In this document: positions 1 through 7,538 of the stretch, piece by piece | Layout of the letters: each line of letters opens with the position of its first letter | Numbering within the stretch: the first letter of the stretch is position 1 | NCBI GenBank assembly: GCA_965372405.1 | Contig: CBDVCE010000002.1 | Coordinates: forward strand, 62,001 to 126,000 | Source: Sunxiuqinia sp965372405 | Lineage (GTDB): Bacteria > Bacteroidota > Bacteroidia > Bacteroidales > Prolixibacteraceae | Reading direction: 5' to 3' | Length of the DNA: 64,000 bases | Made by a program: the position numbers and the translations under genes | The notes under the pieces: generated by a model | Database searches by the model: none | What the model was told of the DNA's origin: nothing | Seen by the model: only the letters and a program-made list of their open reading frames with translations

Positions 1-20
1 AAATCAGTTTTTCTGATTTT
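1..20. terminator. Possible terminator-like hairpin at window edge
   Basis: A short hairpin (arms AAATCAG and CTGATTT, loop of five T) followed by T lies at the very edge. It could be the terminator of a gene left of the window. The stem is weak and AT-rich, so this is tentative. Confidence 0.3.
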
Positions 21-68
21 GGGGAAGGTGGTTAAGTTACCTAAGCAGCAATCCATAGTTTCGTTTTA

Positions 69-102
69 TAAGGGATGTCTTTTCAAAAGATGACATCCCT
101 AT
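69..102. repeat. Imperfect inverted repeat, copy of 9251-9287
   Basis: The right arm (AAAAGATGACATCCCT) is identical to the right arm of the perfect palindrome at 9251-9287; the left arm lacks three bases (ATC). It is a second, decayed copy of the same 37-bp hairpin. It may act as a terminator or be a small dispersed repeat. Confidence 0.6.
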
Positions 103-154
103 ATTCTACTTACACACTTTTTGAGGCACTACCGAGAAACTACCTGATGGAACA

Positions 155-280
155 GTCCACGGGCTTCATGGACTTGCCCACGGGACTTATTACATTGTCC
201 ACGATAACCATGGAGTAGTCCACGAACACCATGGACTTGTCCGCGAATATCATTTCCTTGTCCGTAAACACCATGGACGT
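155..280. repeat. Degenerate 21-bp tandem repeat, six units
   Basis: Six consecutive 21-bp units start at 155, 176, 197, 218, 239 and 260. Consensus is close to GTCCACGAACACCATGGACTT minus its last base, with an internal dyad GTCCA...TGGAC. Units are diverged (unit 2 strongly), but the register never slips. A weaker unit may precede at 134-154. There is no coding frame that makes sense. Two other arrays in the window (22033-22326 and 57361-57492) have unrelated sequence but the same or nearly the same period. Confidence 0.75.
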
Positions 281-728
281 ATGATTTTTGGCACAAAAAA
301 ACTGCCCAATAGAATAAAGCGGTCGTTTTTTAATGGCTAGAACCCTTATGTACTCTGCCGTAGCAGCATGTGTGCAGATCGGTAAATCATCTGAATCACT
401 ATCGAAAATTTTTCACTTAGTTAATAGGGTGGATATTCTAATGAGCAGACAAATTAAGGCAACCTGCATATCTATTAATCAATAATATTGAAAATTTTAT
501 GAACACCCCCAAATTAAAGTCTGAATCCCTGCTTTTTTCGCATGAACGTCGAAAAATTGCACTATATGGTTAAGTGTAAATGATGTATTTCGAATGGGAA
601 ATGGCATTCGAACATGCTTCAGGCACTGACAAACTGCACAATAAGCTCATTTAGGGTTTATTTTATATAAACTATTGCTAATTATTGGATGTATTTTTTG
701 CTAAATTGCAGGGGCAGAAAAAATAATA
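281..728. other. Gene-free stretch
   Basis: About 450 AT-rich bases with no supported gene on either strand. No integrase or transposase fragment could be recognised. A promoter or an attI-like site for the cassette array could lie here, but nothing diagnostic was found. Confidence 0.4.
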
Positions 729-920
729 ATGCCACATAAACAAAAAATAACTGAAATTCACGCTCATATTTCAAATCAGGAATTAAAAACTATAAGAAAT
801 CCGGCTGATGAATTTTTGATTAAGTTAAATATATTACACAATACCTCCCAAAGTAGGATGTATTGTGTAATACACGATATAAGAGAAATAAATGCAACAT
901 TGAATATGCACCTACGTTAG
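729..920 (+). CDS. Doubtful small ORF ending at a cassette junction
   Basis: A 63-residue open frame with no recognised family. Its stop codon (918-920) is made by bases lying across the proposed first cassette boundary (G916/T917), so the frame was either cut by integration or is fortuitous. Within it, 832-844 and 860-872 form a perfect 13-bp inverted repeat (arm TATTACACAATAC) with a 15-base loop, which suggests that this stretch is a structured site rather than protein-coding. Low confidence that it is a gene. Confidence 0.22.
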   Translation: MPHKQKITEIHAHISNQELKTIRNPADEFLIKLNILHNTSQSRMYCVIHDIREINATLNMHLR

Positions 921-945
921 CAGTAATGCAAAAAAAACTTAATAC

Positions 946-1599
946 ATGGATTGGAATTCATTTTGGATAAATATTTACGCAGGAAGCATATATTTTGTAT
1001 TCGGCATTTTAGTCTCGGTTTGGTTAATTCCAAAATTCACAATACGTTTATTAAAAAGAAAAAACATAATTCATTTTAGAACCAAAATAACATTTGTCAT
1101 TTCTGAATTATGCGATTTCCTAAATAATATGCCAAATGAAATAAAAGTAAATAATGATTCTACTACATATTTAGTTCGAAATAAAAAGTTTCCTGACTTA
1201 TATGATTTTGTAGCTTTATTAAAACCAAATGTATTTAAACCAGTAGCTCCTGAGCAATTAAAAGTTAATATTTTAACGTGTATAACTGAATATTCAGGAG
1301 AGAAGCGATACAATTTTGTAAAAGGTGAAATTGATAGACTTAAATTATTACAGAGTTCTCTGGAAAATATTTTGTCAACTCATTCATTAAATATTGATGA
1401 CAAAATTATTTCAACAATTAGTACACTTTGCATTGAAATAAGATTGATGGTAAATGAATTCCGTTTTAATTCTACACACGAGGAATTAACTGGTGAAAAA
1501 GAAGGGATTTCAGGAGCAATTAAGCTAGACAAAATTTACGATAATATTATTCAGTTGCTACGTATACTTGAAAACGAAAATGGAATAAAAAGAGAATAA
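946..1599 (+). CDS. Hypothetical membrane-anchored protein (cassette gene)
   Basis: 217 residues, no family recognised. One hydrophobic segment at about residues 11-29 is followed by a positively charged stretch (KRKN), which points to an N-terminal anchor with a cytoplasmic, mostly helical domain of about 180 residues. It is the single gene of a unit that begins about 29 bp upstream at T917 and ends in the attC-like site at 1607-1800. Base composition is very AT-rich, like the neighbouring cassette genes. Function unknown; cassette cargo of this kind is often stress- or defence-related, but nothing in the sequence proves that. Confidence 0.6.
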   Translation: MDWNSFWINIYAGSIYFVFGILVSVWLIPKFTIRLLKRKNIIHFRTKITFVISELCDFLNNMPNEIKVNNDSTTYLVRNKKFPDLYDFVALLKPNVFKPVAPEQLKVNILTCITEYSGEKRYNFVKGEIDRLKLLQSSLENILSTHSLNIDDKIISTISTLCIEIRLMVNEFRFNSTHEELTGEKEGISGAIKLDKIYDNIIQLLRILENENGIKRE

Positions 1600-1606
1600 A
1601 GCAAAG

Positions 1607-1800
1607 CTGCTATCAAAAGCTAAATTGTCATAGGCGGTGGCGAGAAGTTTGAAAGTTTATCGCAATTAATAAACACCAGCAAGCCAATTCAATTGGTTTG
1701 CTCAAAACATAAATAAGTTAATTAAATTGGCTTGCTTCTTTATCGGTTTGTGAGTTCAACTCTTTGAAATCGCCCACGAAACTTAGCAAGACCGTCAGAC
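1607..1800 (+). other. attC-like recombination site 1
   Basis: Site of about 194 bp after the gene at 946-1599. Left box CTGCTATC (1607-1614) is complementary in 7 of 8 bases to GTTAGCAG at 916-923, where this unit starts. The inner left arm (1614-1638) and the last 29 bases (1767-1795) are almost or exactly identical to those of site 2. GCTAAATT pairs with AACTTAGC, and GGCG pairs with CGCC, giving an imperfect stem with unpaired bases, as in integron attC sites. The right core is at G1794/T1795. Inference from structure; no integrase is visible. Confidence 0.7.
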
Positions 1801-1907
1801 TGTCTAAAAAGTAAAATATGACAACGAATTATATAGGTAGCTGTCTGTAAATTTAAGTAAATATAAGAATCTAAGCGAGTTCGTTTAGGTTATTAGACAG
1901 ATTGCCG
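1795..1907 (+). other. Possible 113-bp cassette without a real gene
   Basis: Between the right core of site 1 (G1794/T1795) and a further core-like GTTATAG (G1907/T1908) lie 113 bp with room only for a ten-codon frame. It holds CTGTCTAA (1800-1807) and its complement TTAGACAG (1893-1900), and a small stem CTAAGCG/CGTTTAG (1871-1887). The next unit starts TTATAGGC, which matches the left box of site 2, so a boundary here is supported. Gene-less cassettes are known in integrons; the small trailing site here is only weakly attC-like. Confidence 0.45.
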
Positions 1908-1941
1908 TTATAGGCAAGCGAACCCATACTAATCAGAAAGT

Positions 1942-2796
1942 ATGCTTTTATACAAGTATTTATCAGACGAAAGAGTTATTAATGTATTTGAGGAGGGATT
2001 AATAAGGTTCACTCCGCCTGAGTTTTTCAATGACCCTTTTGAATCATTGCCCAATGTAATGGGAGCTTTCTCTAAAGAACTTGTAGATTCATTATTTATG
2101 GGTGTATTAAATGATTCTACTTATAAATGGCTGACTCAAAATATTTCCGAAGACAACAAAAGTTCTTTAGAAAGACTTAAAAATATTCTAAACAAAGGAG
2201 ATGAGTCAATAAAAGAAATGTATGAAGCATTTCGTGGGACCAAAGAAAAAGACTTCTCCGAATTCATGAAATCTTATTGGAATAAACAATTAGGAATTTT
2301 AAGCTTATCCGAAGAATATGATAACCTAACGATGTGGTCTCATTACGCCAATGACCATAAAGGTTTTTTATTAGGTTTTGACTCAAACTTGTCGATAACT
2401 GAAAATGAGCAGATTTTAAATAAACCGAGAAAAATAAGGTACACTAATAACAGACCGCAAATTAATTTATTCGAACTTGAAGAAAGTCGTAAAGAGAGAA
2501 CACATAAATGGTCTGAAGCTTTTTTATATACAAAAAGTAAAGACTGGGCTTATGAGAATGAATGGAGACAAGTGAACAAACTAGATAAAACAGATACGAT
2601 GAAAAAACTTAATGAAAAAGAAGATGTACATCTGTTTAAAATTAATCAAAAAGCAATAAATTGTGTGGTCTTAGGTTGCAGAACAAGCCCAGAAAATGAA
2701 CAACTGATAAAGGAATTTTGTGATTTATTGAAAATTAGCTTGTTTAAAATGAAAACCAGTAAAACTTGTTATTCACTTGAAAGAATTAAATTATAA
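1942..2796 (+). CDS. DUF2971 domain protein (cassette gene)
   Basis: 284 residues with the marks of DUF2971: 'LYKYLSDERV' at the N-terminus, FNDPFE at about 29-34, and MWSHYA...HKGFLLGFD from residue 131. The family is widespread, poorly characterised and common on mobile DNA and in defence-rich regions; its reaction is not known. No signal peptide or membrane segment, so it is probably cytoplasmic. The ATG follows the unit start (T1908) by 34 bp, leaving room for a short leader. It is the only gene of its unit and is followed by attC-like site 2. Family call fairly sure; function unknown. Confidence 0.8.
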   Translation: MLLYKYLSDERVINVFEEGLIRFTPPEFFNDPFESLPNVMGAFSKELVDSLFMGVLNDSTYKWLTQNISEDNKSSLERLKNILNKGDESIKEMYEAFRGTKEKDFSEFMKSYWNKQLGILSLSEEYDNLTMWSHYANDHKGFLLGFDSNLSITENEQILNKPRKIRYTNNRPQINLFELEESRKERTHKWSEAFLYTKSKDWAYENEWRQVNKLDKTDTMKKLNEKEDVHLFKINQKAINCVVLGCRTSPENEQLIKEFCDLLKISLFKMKTSKTCYSLERIKL

Positions 2797-2805
2797 AAAT
2801 GCCAG

Positions 2806-2997
2806 CATATAACAAAAGCTAAATTGTCATGGGCGGTGATTCGCAGTTCGAAAGTTTGGTTCAATTAATAAACACCAGCAAGCCACTGAAATTGGGTTGC
2901 TTAAAAATAGAAACAAATTTATTGCGGCTTGCTTTTTTAGTGGTTTTAAAGGATAACTCTTTTAAATCGCCCACGAAACTTAGCAAGACCGTTGTGT
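2806..2997 (+). other. attC-like recombination site 2
   Basis: About 192 bp after the DUF2971 gene. Left box GCATATAAC (2805-2813) is complementary in 8 of 9 bases to GTTATAGGC at 1907-1915, the start of this unit. Bases 2964-2992 are identical to 1767-1795 in site 1 (29 of 29), and the inner part shares AATTAATAAACACCAGCAAG. TGGGCG (left arm) pairs with CGCCCA (right arm), GCTAAATT with AACTTAGC, with extrahelical bases. The right core is at G2991/T2992. Such homogeneous sites are typical of chromosomal integrons. Confidence 0.75.
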
Positions 2998-3018
2998 TGC
3001 ATTAAACCGAAGAGATAT

Positions 3019-3531
3019 ATGAAAATAATTTCAATCTTAATAGTTATCATCTTTCTTAATAGTTGTAACACCTCTGAAACTGATTGTGAAAATGTAATCA
3101 TTGATGAAAAATTAGAAGCCCTTGCTACGTATAATAAAACTTTTTATGACGAAAACTATACAGGAGAAGTTATTAGCCATTTTGAGAATAATAAAAGTCA
3201 AGTTGAATGGAAATTATATTATAAAAATGGTGAAATAGTTAAATATGAAAGTTTTTATGAAAATGGTGATCCAAAAATAGTTAAACCAGTAAAATGCAAT
3301 TCAGCACATGGGAATGTAATAGTTTACAGGGATAAAGAAAAAAAGGGATATGAACTAGTGTACAAACTAGGGCATAAGCACGGCGTAGGGAAATCTTATT
3401 TTGGAAATGGGAAAGTTCAAAGAGTAGTTCATTTTATAAATGATAAGAGGCATGGAGAACAGTACGAGTTCTCAATTGAAGGTGATACAATTTTGATCGA
3501 AAAATATGAACATGGTAAAAAACTAAAATAA
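3019..3531 (+). CDS. YwqK/MORN-like repeat lipoprotein (cassette gene)
   Basis: 170 residues from the ATG at 3019; a longer frame from a TTG at 2992 would begin exactly on the recombination junction and is rejected because the shorter form gives a clean lipoprotein signal (MKIISILIVIIFLNSC, lipobox LNSC). The mature part carries repeats of the type 'YYKNGEIVKYESFYENG', 'GHKHGVGKSYFGNGK', 'DKRHGEQYEF', as in MORN-variant/YwqK-family proteins. Those are often labelled antitoxins by annotation pipelines, without evidence here. Probably a surface or periplasmic lipoprotein of unknown role. Followed directly by attC-like site 3. Confidence 0.7.
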   Translation: MKIISILIVIIFLNSCNTSETDCENVIIDEKLEALATYNKTFYDENYTGEVISHFENNKSQVEWKLYYKNGEIVKYESFYENGDPKIVKPVKCNSAHGNVIVYRDKEKKGYELVYKLGHKHGVGKSYFGNGKVQRVVHFINDKRHGEQYEFSIEGDTILIEKYEHGKKLK

Positions 3532-3534
3532 CGA

Positions 3535-3665
3535 CACCACAACAAAAGTTAAAATTAATAGGCTGTGACGCTCAACTAAATAATGTAACAAAAACAATAA
3601 ACGCAAGCGGTTTTGATAAGGCGGTGGTTGTAAATCGCCCACAAATTTTAGCAAGACCGTTGGGA
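3535..3665 (+). other. attC-like recombination site 3
   Basis: About 131 bp, shorter than sites 1 and 2. Left box CACCACAAC (3535-3543) is complementary in 8 of 9 bases to GTTGTGTTG at 2991-2999, where this unit starts. The last 29 bases (3632-3660) match sites 1 and 2 except in three positions, and AGCAAGACCG is conserved. Right core at G3659/T3660. It closes the array on this side: no comparable site was found after the next gene. Confidence 0.7.
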
Positions 3666-3703
3666 TACATTATAATTATGAAATTTTAATATAAACTAAA
3701 TAT

Positions 3704-5083
3704 ATGAAACATTTTAAAATCGCCATACTACTGTTTCTTGTAGCATTAATTAGTTACCAATGCCAGCAAAGACCAGAAAGGAGGGTTGAAAAAGAACTTC
3801 CATTTGAAGTAGTCGAGACAATTAAAAAACGTATTGCTAATGGGGTTACTCCCAGTATGGCTTTAGCTTTAATAGATTCATCGGGGATATATTATTTCAA
3901 CTTTGGTAAAACTAAAGATGCTGGAAAGGAAGTAGATGAAAATACCATCTATGAAATAGGGTCTATATCTAAAGTGTTTACAGGGATAATACTTGCAGAA
4001 CAAGTACTCAATGGTGATCTCAAACTGGAAGATGAGATAAATAATTTTCTCCCCGATGACATTAATGTTCCCGTGATGGGCGATAAAAATATTACATTCG
4101 GCAACCTTACAGATCATACCTCTGGTCTTCCTCGTATGCCAGGCAACTTTACCCCTGCCAATCCAAACAATCCATTTGCTGACTATACCGTTGACCAGAT
4201 GTATGATTTCATTACGAATTACCAAGCTATTCGTGAAGTAGGTATTGAATATGAATACTCAAATCTTGCTCAGGGACTTTTAGGTCATCTCCTTGCAATG
4301 AATAAGAATACGACATACGAAAAATTAATGATTCAGTCCATTGCAGATCCTTTGGAAATGAGTGATACCAGAATTGAGTTTACCGAGAGAATGAATGAAA
4401 ATTTGGCTTTAGGACATAGTGGTGGAAAGCTTGTTGAGAATTGGGACATCCCTACACTTGCAGGTGCTGGAGCAATCAGGAGTTCATCTTCCGACATGGC
4501 TAAATTTATATCTGCTAATCTCGGTTATGTAAACACTCCAATAATTGATGCAATGAAGTTATCACATGAAGTTAGGCATGATAAGGCAGGAAAAATGTCA
4601 GTTGCCATGGCATGGCATATTAAGAAAGGAAAGAATGGTGATGTAATTTGGCACAATGGTGGAACTGGCGGATATAGGACTTTTGCTGGATTCGTAAAGG
4701 AAACTGGTAAAGGAGTAGTACTTCTAACAAATTCATCTCAAAGTTCCGATGATATTGGCTTTAATTTACTCGACCCTGGATCAGAACTAGCTGACCTAAA
4801 ATTCAAAAATGATGCATTTGAAATAACAGAATCCACCCTTTCAAAGTACGTCGGAGTTTACGAATTGAGCCCCGAATTTAAAATCACTATAACAAAAGAG
4901 GACACTCAATTATTTGGGCAAGCTACTGGACAAGATAGATTCGAGTTATATCCTGAGAACGACACTTTATTTTTTTTGACTGTAGTTGAAGCTCAAATTT
5001 CCATTCAGCTAAAAGAAGGAAATGTAGAGAGCCTAACGCTTTTTCAAGGCGGACAAGAAATGATAGGCAAGAAAATTGAATAG
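3704..5083 (+). CDS. Serine hydrolase, class C beta-lactamase-like lipoprotein
   Basis: 459 residues of the serine beta-lactamase/penicillin-binding-protein-like fold. Visible motifs: S87-I-S-K90 (nucleophile SxxK), Y185-S-N187 (YxN) and H317-N-G-G-T (in place of KTG). An N-terminal lipoprotein signal ends at about C20 (LISYQC), so it is probably periplasm-facing and membrane-anchored. A C-terminal domain of about 100 residues (DUF3471-like position) follows. Such proteins are usually peptidases or esterases acting on D-amino-acid or ester substrates; antibiotic resistance should not be assumed. It starts 44 bp after the last core site and may be the final cassette gene or the first resident gene. 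Confidence 0.8.
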   Translation: MKHFKIAILLFLVALISYQCQQRPERRVEKELPFEVVETIKKRIANGVTPSMALALIDSSGIYYFNFGKTKDAGKEVDENTIYEIGSISKVFTGIILAEQVLNGDLKLEDEINNFLPDDINVPVMGDKNITFGNLTDHTSGLPRMPGNFTPANPNNPFADYTVDQMYDFITNYQAIREVGIEYEYSNLAQGLLGHLLAMNKNTTYEKLMIQSIADPLEMSDTRIEFTERMNENLALGHSGGKLVENWDIPTLAGAGAIRSSSSDMAKFISANLGYVNTPIIDAMKLSHEVRHDKAGKMSVAMAWHIKKGKNGDVIWHNGGTGGYRTFAGFVKETGKGVVLLTNSSQSSDDIGFNLLDPGSELADLKFKNDAFEITESTLSKYVGVYELSPEFKITITKEDTQLFGQATGQDRFELYPENDTLFFLTVVEAQISIQLKEGNVESLTLFQGGQEMIGKKIE

Positions 5084-5124
5084 AACCCGGCTGGTGTGGA
5101 TATGTTATCCGCACCTCTTAATAA

Positions 5125-5216
5125 GGGATTTGTAATCCCAAATATCGGCAACTTAATAGCTGTATAAAATGGATCATAGATCCACAGTTACAGAATGCAG
5201 ATTACAAATCTGCATT
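5125..5216. repeat. Cluster of three REP-like palindromes
   Basis: Three short perfect hairpins, each with a 3-base loop: GGGATT/AATCCC (5125-5139), TGGATC/GATCCA (5170-5184) and AATGCAGATT/AATCTGCATT (5194-5216). Two share the core GATTTGTAATC or its complement. This looks like a REP-type intergenic element. It fills the gap between the serine hydrolase and the next small gene. Confidence 0.55.
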
Positions 5217-5278
5217 AGCGCAAGTTGGAAGTAATGATAAAATTTAATTGATAAGGCAGCAAATTTTAAACTAAACTT

Positions 5279-5497
5279 ATGAATGACAAACAGGTTAACT
5301 CACTAATTGGGATAATTTATAGTATTTCAGCAATAATGGTACTAATTGGAGCATTTTTCAGATTACAACATTATCCAAATGGTCTTGTAATATTGCTAAT
5401 TGGATTTATACTTGGTTCATTAACAAGTTCTTTTGACACTTTTCGACTAAAGAAAAAAATCAAAAGTTTGGAAGAACAAATCAAACAAAAAAGTTAA
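5279..5497 (+). CDS. Small two-helix membrane protein, GldL-like
   Basis: 72 residues: two hydrophobic helices (about 8-27 and 33-51) followed by a charged, probably coiled-coil tail (KKKIKSLEEQIKQ). The stretch GAFFRLQHYPNG between the helices resembles the N-terminal membrane part of the gliding/T9SS motor protein GldL (inner membrane), but the long cytoplasmic domain of GldL is missing. It is therefore a stand-alone relative, not GldL itself. A tidy ATG and intact frame support a real gene; role unknown. Confidence 0.55.
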   Translation: MNDKQVNSLIGIIYSISAIMVLIGAFFRLQHYPNGLVILLIGFILGSLTSSFDTFRLKKKIKSLEEQIKQKS

Positions 5498-5555
5498 AAA
5501 TCGTGCGGTAGCGGAGACGACTGACAGGTAAATACTAAGAAAAAACAGCTCTATC

Positions 5556-7514
5556 ATGAAACAGTTAAATTGGAAAAGAATCATTTCCATCTTCCTTGGA
5601 TTTTTTGCTTTATGTTGGTTCCTTATCCGGGTTATTCCTAAACCCAGCAGAGCAACTTATCCATGCCAGCAAGCAGCCTTTCCAATTGCCTCTTCTTTTG
5701 TAATCTGGCTTATCAGCGTATTTACTTCTACTGTGCTTCTTGTGAAGTTTAAAAGGAGCATAAAAGCGAACAAGTTTGCCTATGCTATCATATTTGTCAT
5801 TCTATTTGGAATATCATCCCTGATACATTTTTCTGTTATTCCAGGCAATAAATTATTTGCCCGAAATAGTGAAGAATACAACATTGCTTATTGGGAGGGG
5901 GCGGAACGAACTGCCAGACTTGATGGTAATATGACTAACACATTCGATGAAGTGGCAGTTGTTAAGTCTTCGCAAGCAAATGCATCAGATATTGAGTTTA
6001 ATGAAATTGAAACACTTGTTAGGGAAGCGGTGGCTCTGGCAGGTGGGATAGGTGAGATTATAAGCAACGGTGATTTTGTGGTTCTTAAACCAAATCTGGT
6101 TGAATTGCCTCCCACACCAACTCCCGATTATGTTGAAGTTTCGGGTATGGCTACTGACTGGCGTGTTGTAAAAGCCGTGGCTAAAATGGTTCGTGAGCTT
6201 AATCCGGATGGAAAGATTTATATTATCGAGAGTTCAGCCGCATCTTCAACAAGGGAGATTCTTGATTATTATAATTACACGCTGGAAAATATTCCTGAAG
6301 TGGATCAAATAGTTGCATTGGAAGATAGCTGCGGAGCATTTGAAGATTATAATGACAGCAATTTGGAAAAAATAATATTAGACGAAACCGTCAGGCTTTA
6401 CCCTGATGATAAAAAACCAAATCTTTCTCCAGAGTTTTACATCAACAAAATTTATAAGAATGCCGATGTGGTGATAAGTATTCCTGTATTGAAAAATCAT
6501 AAGGCGACTATTATTACTGGTGGTGTGAAAAATGTTGCCATTGGCATGACTCCTCCTAATATCTATGGAATGTCGGAAACCTTTTTTGGCAAATGGACAA
6601 AGATTGATCATAGCCCGGAAAACCTCGATAAATGGATTCATGATTTTTATTTATGCAAACCCGTTGATTTTGTGGTGGTAGACGGACTTCAGGGGTTTGA
6701 CCACGGACCTACAGGGATTGAAGAACTTAGCATGGAACAGATGCAGCATAATATGAGACTTATCTTAGCTGGTAAAAAAGCATTATCAGTAGATGCCATT
6801 TGTGGACATATTATGAGCCTCGATCCTCTATCGGTCAATTATATGATTTACTTAGATAAAGAAGAGTATGGAGTTGGCACCATCGATTCAAAATTCATAA
6901 GGGTGAATGGTGAGAATATCAATAGTATCAGAGAAACCTTTCAGCACAATGTTGAAATAACTACCAATGCTATTTACACTGATTATGATTCGCCTGAGAT
7001 ACAAATTAGCTCAACAAGTATTGAGGGAAATACGATTACATTTATTTTAGAAAGTAATGATGATCTTAATAAGATAGAATTTGAAGTAAATGGAGTTTTG
7101 CTCAATCAGGTTTGCATTGGCGACTTTACTTCTGTTTCATTTGAGCTTAGTGAAGACCTTATGCCAATCGATAGTATAACGCTTTTTGCCTATGACCGGT
7201 TTTTTAATGTGACTCAAATACCAGTTGATGTATCTACTTTTATTGGTGATGACTTGTTATTTGCCACTCTTGATCAGAACTTTCCTAATCCATTTACAAA
7301 TTCAACGAGTATAAGTTTTATGCTTCATGAGCCAAATCTTGTAAAATTGTATGTTAGTGATATGAATGGCAGATTGATCAAAACTTTAGTTAATACAGAA
7401 CTTCAAGCTGGAAGTTATCAAGTAAGCTGGGATGAAAATTCTTCAAGAGGTACCTATTTCTATACCCTGGAGTCTGAAGGCAAAAGGATTACTAAAAAAA
7501 TGATCAAGAAATAA
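5556..7514 (+). CDS. DUF362 protein with N-terminal membrane helices and T9SS type A sorting domain
   Basis: 652 residues. Three hydrophobic helices lie at about 9-27, 44-65 and 74-95. A DUF362 domain spans roughly 125-450 (motifs VVLKPNLVE, VVISIPVLKNHKATIITGGVKN, VVDGLQGFDHGP). The last 75 residues form a typical type IX secretion CTD ('QNFPNPFTNSTSISF', ending in ITKKMIKK). DUF362 members are often linked with iron-sulfur or metal functions, but the reaction is not established. The combination is odd: T9SS cargo normally has a cleavable Sec signal, not several membrane helices. The gene stands alone, 58 bp after the small membrane protein. Confidence 0.8.
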   Translation: MKQLNWKRIISIFLGFFALCWFLIRVIPKPSRATYPCQQAAFPIASSFVIWLISVFTSTVLLVKFKRSIKANKFAYAIIFVILFGISSLIHFSVIPGNKLFARNSEEYNIAYWEGAERTARLDGNMTNTFDEVAVVKSSQANASDIEFNEIETLVREAVALAGGIGEIISNGDFVVLKPNLVELPPTPTPDYVEVSGMATDWRVVKAVAKMVRELNPDGKIYIIESSAASSTREILDYYNYTLENIPEVDQIVALEDSCGAFEDYNDSNLEKIILDETVRLYPDDKKPNLSPEFYINKIYKNADVVISIPVLKNHKATIITGGVKNVAIGMTPPNIYGMSETFFGKWTKIDHSPENLDKWIHDFYLCKPVDFVVVDGLQGFDHGPTGIEELSMEQMQHNMRLILAGKKALSVDAICGHIMSLDPLSVNYMIYLDKEEYGVGTIDSKFIRVNGENINSIRETFQHNVEITTNAIYTDYDSPEIQISSTSIEGNTITFILESNDDLNKIEFEVNGVLLNQVCIGDFTSVSFELSEDLMPIDSITLFAYDRFFNVTQIPVDVSTFIGDDLLFATLDQNFPNPFTNSTSISFMLHEPNLVKLYVSDMNGRLIKTLVNTELQAGSYQVSWDENSSRGTYFYTLESEGKRITKKMIKK

Positions 7515-7538
7515 CGCTTAAGTAATTAAAATCATTAC

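Noticed and set aside
155..280. CRISPR array
   Set aside because: Units are directly adjacent, 21 bp with no spacers, and drift along their whole length; same for 22033-22326 and 57361-57492.
2992..3018. TTG start of the YwqK-like gene exactly at the cassette core
   Set aside because: The ATG at 3019 gives a proper lipoprotein signal; the extra nine residues would be encoded by the recombination core.
3704..5083. Antibiotic-resistance beta-lactamase
   Set aside because: Motifs show only the superfamily; lipoprotein form and C-terminal domain fit peptidase/esterase relatives, so no resistance claim is made.
5084..5278. A fourth attC-like site after the serine hydrolase gene
   Set aside because: GCAAGTTGGAAG looks like a core, and AATCCCAAAT resembles a left box, but the conserved 29-base end and the paired arms are missing; hairpins there are of REP type.
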